Shown here: one piece after another, positions 61,332 through 64,000 of the stretch
How positions within the stretch are numbered: the stretch's first letter is position 1
How the letters are laid out: every line of letters begins with the position of its first letter
Assembly: GCA_963719165.1 (NCBI GenBank)
Contig: CAVRAV010000001.1
Location: 62,001 to 126,000, forward strand
Direction of reading: 5' to 3'
DNA length: 64,000 nt
From: JAOUEA01 sp963719165
GTDB lineage: Bacteria; Actinomycetota; UBA4738; HRBIN12
Position numbers and translations under genes: made by a program
Notes under the pieces: model-generated
What the model saw: the letters and a program-made list of their open reading frames with translations, nothing else
What the model was told of the DNA's origin: nothing
The model's database searches: none

Positions 61332-63611
61332 GTGACCGACGTATCCCCCCTGCTCGACGGGCTGAACGACATCCAGGCCGAGGCGGTCCTGCACACCGAG
61401 GGGCCGGTGCTGATCGTGGCGGGGGCCGGTTCGGGCAAGACACGGGCCCTCACGCACCGCATCGCCTACCTCATCCGCGAGCACGGGATCTCCCCGGGGG
61501 CCATCCTCGCCATCACGTTCACGAACAAGGCCGCGCGCGAGATGGCGGCGCGCGTCGAGGGGCTCCTGGGCGCCCGGGTCGCGAAGGGGATGTGGATCCT
61601 CACGTTCCACTCCATGTGCGCGCGGCTGCTGCGCCGCGAGCACGGCTACCTCGAACTGCCCTCGAGCTTCACCATCTACGACGAGGGCGACACCGAGCGG
61701 CTGATCGGCGGGATCGTTCGCGATATCGACCTCGATCCCAAGCGGTTCCCCCCCCGCGCCATGGCCGGCGCGATCGGGCGCGCCAAGGACCAGGTGATCG
61801 ACGCCCGGGCCTTCGCCGAGCTCGCCGCGAACTTCTACGAGGAAACGGTCGCGAAGGTGTACGCGGCGTACGAGACGCGCAAGCGCGCCGCGGGCGCCCT
61901 GGACTTCGACGACCTCATCATGGAGACGGTGCGCTTGTTCCAGGAGCACCCCGAGGTCCTGCAGCACTACCAGGAGCGGTTCCGCTACCTCCTCGTCGAC
62001 GAGTACCAAGACACGAACCGCGCGCAATACCAGCTCGTGAACATGCTCGCGGAGCGCTACCGCAACGTCTGCGTGGTGGGCGACGCGGACCAGGGGGTAT
62101 ACAGCTGGCGAGGGGCCACCATCGCGAACCTGCTGGATTTCGAGCGCGACTACCCCGACGCCACGGTGTTCCTGATGGAGCAGAACTACCGGTCCACGCA
62201 GAACATCCTGGAGGTCGCGAACGCGCTGATCGATCACAACGTTCAGCGCAAGCCCAAGAGCCTGTGGACGGAGGCCGCGACCGGGGAGCTCGCCGTGCAG
62301 TACCGGGCGGACAACGAGCACGAGGAGGCGTTCTTCCTGGCCGAAGAGGTCGAGCGGTTGCGCGAGTCCGAGGGCTACCGCTACCGGGACGTCGCGGTGT
62401 TCTACCGCACCAACGCCCAGTCTCGCGTGATCGAGGACGTGCTCATGCGCGTCGGCATCCCGTACAAGGTCTTCGGCGGCGTCCGGTTCTACCAGCGCAA
62501 GGAGATCAAGGACGTCCTGGGCTATCTGCGCCTGCTCATGAACCCGCAGGACGTGATCTCGTTTCGGCGCGTGGTCAACATGCCCAAGCGTGGCATCGGC
62601 GACGCGACGGTGGCGGCCATGGAGTCGTTCGCGCGCGATCAGCAGATCACCGTGGTGGAGGCGGCGCTGCGCGTCGACGAGATCCCGGTCCTGCAGAACC
62701 GAGCGAAGGGGGCCGTGGCCGGGTTCAACCAGGTGATGGAGGCGTTGCGGGCGCGCTGGGAGGACGGCGCCGGGCCGGCCCGCATGGTGGAGTTCGCTGC
62801 GCTGGACTCGGGCTACCTCGCGGAGCTGGAGGCCGATCGCAGCGTGGAGGCGCAGGGGCGTATCGAGAACCTGCAGGAGCTTTCGGGGGTAGCCGCGGAG
62901 CTGCTCGCGCGCGAGCCCGACGCCTCGCTCGCGGATTTCATCGAGCAGGTGTCGCTGGTGGGGGAGCAGGACGAGTACGAGGAGGACGCCTCGGCGATCA
63001 CCCTGATGACGCTGCACATCGCCAAGGGGCTCGAGTTCCCCATCGTGTTCATGGTGGGCATGGAGGACGGCATCTTCCCGCACTACCGATCGATGACGGA
63101 CGCGGCCGCCTTGGAGGAGGAGCGGCGGCTGGCGTACGTCGGGATCACCCGCGCGCGCGAACGCCTGTACCTCACTCAGGCGTGGAGCCGCACGCTCTTC
63201 GGGCAGACGCAGTACAACCCGCCCTCGCGGTTCCTCAACGAGATCCCCCCGCACCTGGTGCATCGCCAGGAGGGCGAGGGGCGGGCCTCGGGGGGCTCGC
63301 GCGGTGGTTCCGCGGGCGGCCGCTACCCGGGCAGCGGCCGTGGTGGCGGCCGCGTCATCGGTGGGCGCTCCGGCGGCGGAACGGGTCTCGACCCCGACCG
63401 TGACTGGACGCCGCCCGTTCCCCTGGCGCCGGCGAAGCGCGACGCCCCTTCGATCGGACCCGGGGACACCGTCGTGCACGAGAAGTGGGGGGAGGGCGTG
63501 GTGCTGAGCGTGAGCGGCGCCGGCGACGGCACGGAGGCCACCATCGCGTTCGGCGAGGTGGGAGAGAAGCGGGTGCTCCTGGCCTACGCCCCCCTGCGCA
63601 AGGCCGGATGA
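61332..63611 (+). CDS. pcrA: ATP-dependent DNA helicase UvrD/PcrA
   Basis: A 759-residue SF1A helicase. Motif I VAGAGSGKTRALTHRIAYL, Ia ITFTNKAA, II LLVDEYQDTN, III VVGDADQGVYSWRGA, IV EQNYRST, V MTLHIAKGLEFP and VI LAYVGITRARERLYL are all present. A Gly/Ser/Arg-rich linker (about 650-690) precedes a C-terminal Tudor-like domain (GDTVVHEKWGEGVVLSV) that binds RNA polymerase in PcrA. It unwinds DNA 3'-5' in excision repair and in removing blocked complexes. GTG 61332 is the likely start. Confidence 0.95.
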   Translation: MTDVSPLLDGLNDIQAEAVLHTEGPVLIVAGAGSGKTRALTHRIAYLIREHGISPGAILAITFTNKAAREMAARVEGLLGARVAKGMWILTFHSMCARLLRREHGYLELPSSFTIYDEGDTERLIGGIVRDIDLDPKRFPPRAMAGAIGRAKDQVIDARAFAELAANFYEETVAKVYAAYETRKRAAGALDFDDLIMETVRLFQEHPEVLQHYQERFRYLLVDEYQDTNRAQYQLVNMLAERYRNVCVVGDADQGVYSWRGATIANLLDFERDYPDATVFLMEQNYRSTQNILEVANALIDHNVQRKPKSLWTEAATGELAVQYRADNEHEEAFFLAEEVERLRESEGYRYRDVAVFYRTNAQSRVIEDVLMRVGIPYKVFGGVRFYQRKEIKDVLGYLRLLMNPQDVISFRRVVNMPKRGIGDATVAAMESFARDQQITVVEAALRVDEIPVLQNRAKGAVAGFNQVMEALRARWEDGAGPARMVEFAALDSGYLAELEADRSVEAQGRIENLQELSGVAAELLAREPDASLADFIEQVSLVGEQDEYEEDASAITLMTLHIAKGLEFPIVFMVGMEDGIFPHYRSMTDAAALEEERRLAYVGITRARERLYLTQAWSRTLFGQTQYNPPSRFLNEIPPHLVHRQEGEGRASGGSRGGSAGGRYPGSGRGGGRVIGGRSGGGTGLDPDRDWTPPVPLAPAKRDAPSIGPGDTVVHEKWGEGVVLSVSGAGDGTEATIAFGEVGEKRVLLAYAPLRKAG

Positions 63612-63614
63612 GTC

Positions 63615-63791
63615 TCAGTGGAAGATCGCGATATATCCCGCCACCAGGATCAGCAGACCGGCCACGAGCGGAGCGATGACCCAGGCCAGACCCAGGCGGC
63701 CGCGATAAGGTCCCAGGGTGCCCACCTTGGTGGTGGGCTTGAGGCCGGGCGGACGGATATGGATCTTCTTTCCCTTGATCTGCTTGTCCAT
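63615..63791 (-). CDS. 58-residue single-helix membrane protein
   Basis: ATG 63791 to TGA 63615 encodes a basic, Pro-rich cytoplasmic part (KGKKIHIRPPGLKP) and one helix (LGLAWVIAPLVAGLLILVAGY, about 34-54). The composition and intact frame between the helicase and the next secreted protein make it a real small gene. No family is recognised. Confidence 0.6.
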   Translation of the reverse strand: MDKQIKGKKIHIRPPGLKPTTKVGTLGPYRGRLGLAWVIAPLVAGLLILVAGYIAIFH

Positions 63792-63827
63792 GGCCGTTCC
63801 AGCCTACGGCAAGGCGCGCCGAGGACG

Positions 63828-64000
63828 ATGCGGACGCCGATCAAGCCTGCGGCGGTGTTGGTGGCCATCGCCCTCGTCGGGGTGCTGGCGCCGGGCGTCG
63901 CGGCCGCCGGGGTCGGCGGGGAGATCCGGGTGAACGAGGTCGGCTACCCCCTCGGCGCCCCCAAGCGCGCCTACCTCCTTTCGTCCACCGCCTGCGATGG
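63828..64000 (+). CDS. N-terminus of a secreted protein, cellulase N-terminal-like (truncated by window)
   Basis: ATG 63828 follows a GAGGA site. A signal peptide (KPAAVLVAIALVGVLAPGVAAA) precedes GEIRVNEVGYPLGAPKRAYLL, the opening of the CelD_N Ig-like domain found in GH9 cellulases and relatives. The rest lies beyond the window, so the catalytic domain is unknown. Confidence 0.65.
   Translation, partial: MRTPIKPAAVLVAIALVGVLAPGVAAAGVGGEIRVNEVGYPLGAPKRAYLLSSTACD

Overview
The window is 64 kb of GC-rich DNA with long overlapping genes, frequent GTG starts and many 4-base ATGA/GTGA overlaps. The gene content (cydABDC order, GuaB3, sortase, CIRCE-controlled groESL, many class III nucleotide cyclases, LAL-type LuxR regulator, DUF3237, SHOCT) points to an actinobacterium or a related high-GC Terrabacteria lineage, probably environmental. 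No rRNA, tRNA, CRISPR array, IS element or phage gene was seen. The lineage call is inference from gene content only.

Left part (1-26.3 kb), regulation and detoxification. A minus-strand pair (redoxin lipoprotein and an MFS carrier with a C-terminal cyclic-nucleotide-binding domain) faces a plus-strand operon of a lone receiver, a histidine kinase and a cyclase-receiver-LuxR fusion. Two more proteins fuse an alpha/beta-hydrolase-like domain to a class III cyclase (8.9 and 24.9 kb); both have lost the hydrolase serine. So three cyclases and one cNMP-binding transporter lie within 26 kb. Between them are a MOSC protein, an MBL hydrolase, a VOC protein, an operon of three alpha/beta hydrolases plus DUF3237, a sigma factor with a MEDS-HATPase partner, TetR and MarR regulators with clear operators, dehydrogenases, and a short coiled-coil/mini-protein pair.

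This part also carries many gene disruptions: three frameshifts in one kinase, one near the end of the cyclase-receiver fusion, one each in the VOC and alcohol dehydrogenase genes, a nonsense codon in an SDR, and probable indels in two others. Another disrupted patch lies at 46.2-46.8 kb. Most other genes from 26.3 kb on read cleanly. Either the region is decaying or the assembly has local indel errors; the sequence alone cannot decide.

Middle part (26.3-42.3 kb), housekeeping and stress: CIRCE-groES-groEL, a Leu/Val-type dehydrogenase, a molybdopterin oxidoreductase with a small membrane protein, an AP-superfamily phosphohydrolase overlapping an APS kinase, SHOCT and DUF6325-like proteins, glutamate decarboxylase with a membrane protein 3 bp downstream, and the cydABDC block (cytochrome bd oxidase with its ABC exporter).

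Right part (42.8-64 kb): a large LAL-family LuxR regulator, a 51-residue tandem-repeat membrane protein running into pseudogene remnants, then a long plus-strand run of GH15 glucoamylase, aldose 1-epimerase, NDH-2, GMC oxidoreductase, MFS, SDR, ClC channel and a small membrane protein, nearly all overlapping. It is followed by guaB3-guaA (guaA apparently starting at CTG), a secreted beta-propeller-like protein, a class E-type sortase, a PcrA/UvrD helicase, a 58-residue membrane protein, and the start of a secreted protein with a cellulase N-terminal-type sequence cut by the window edge.
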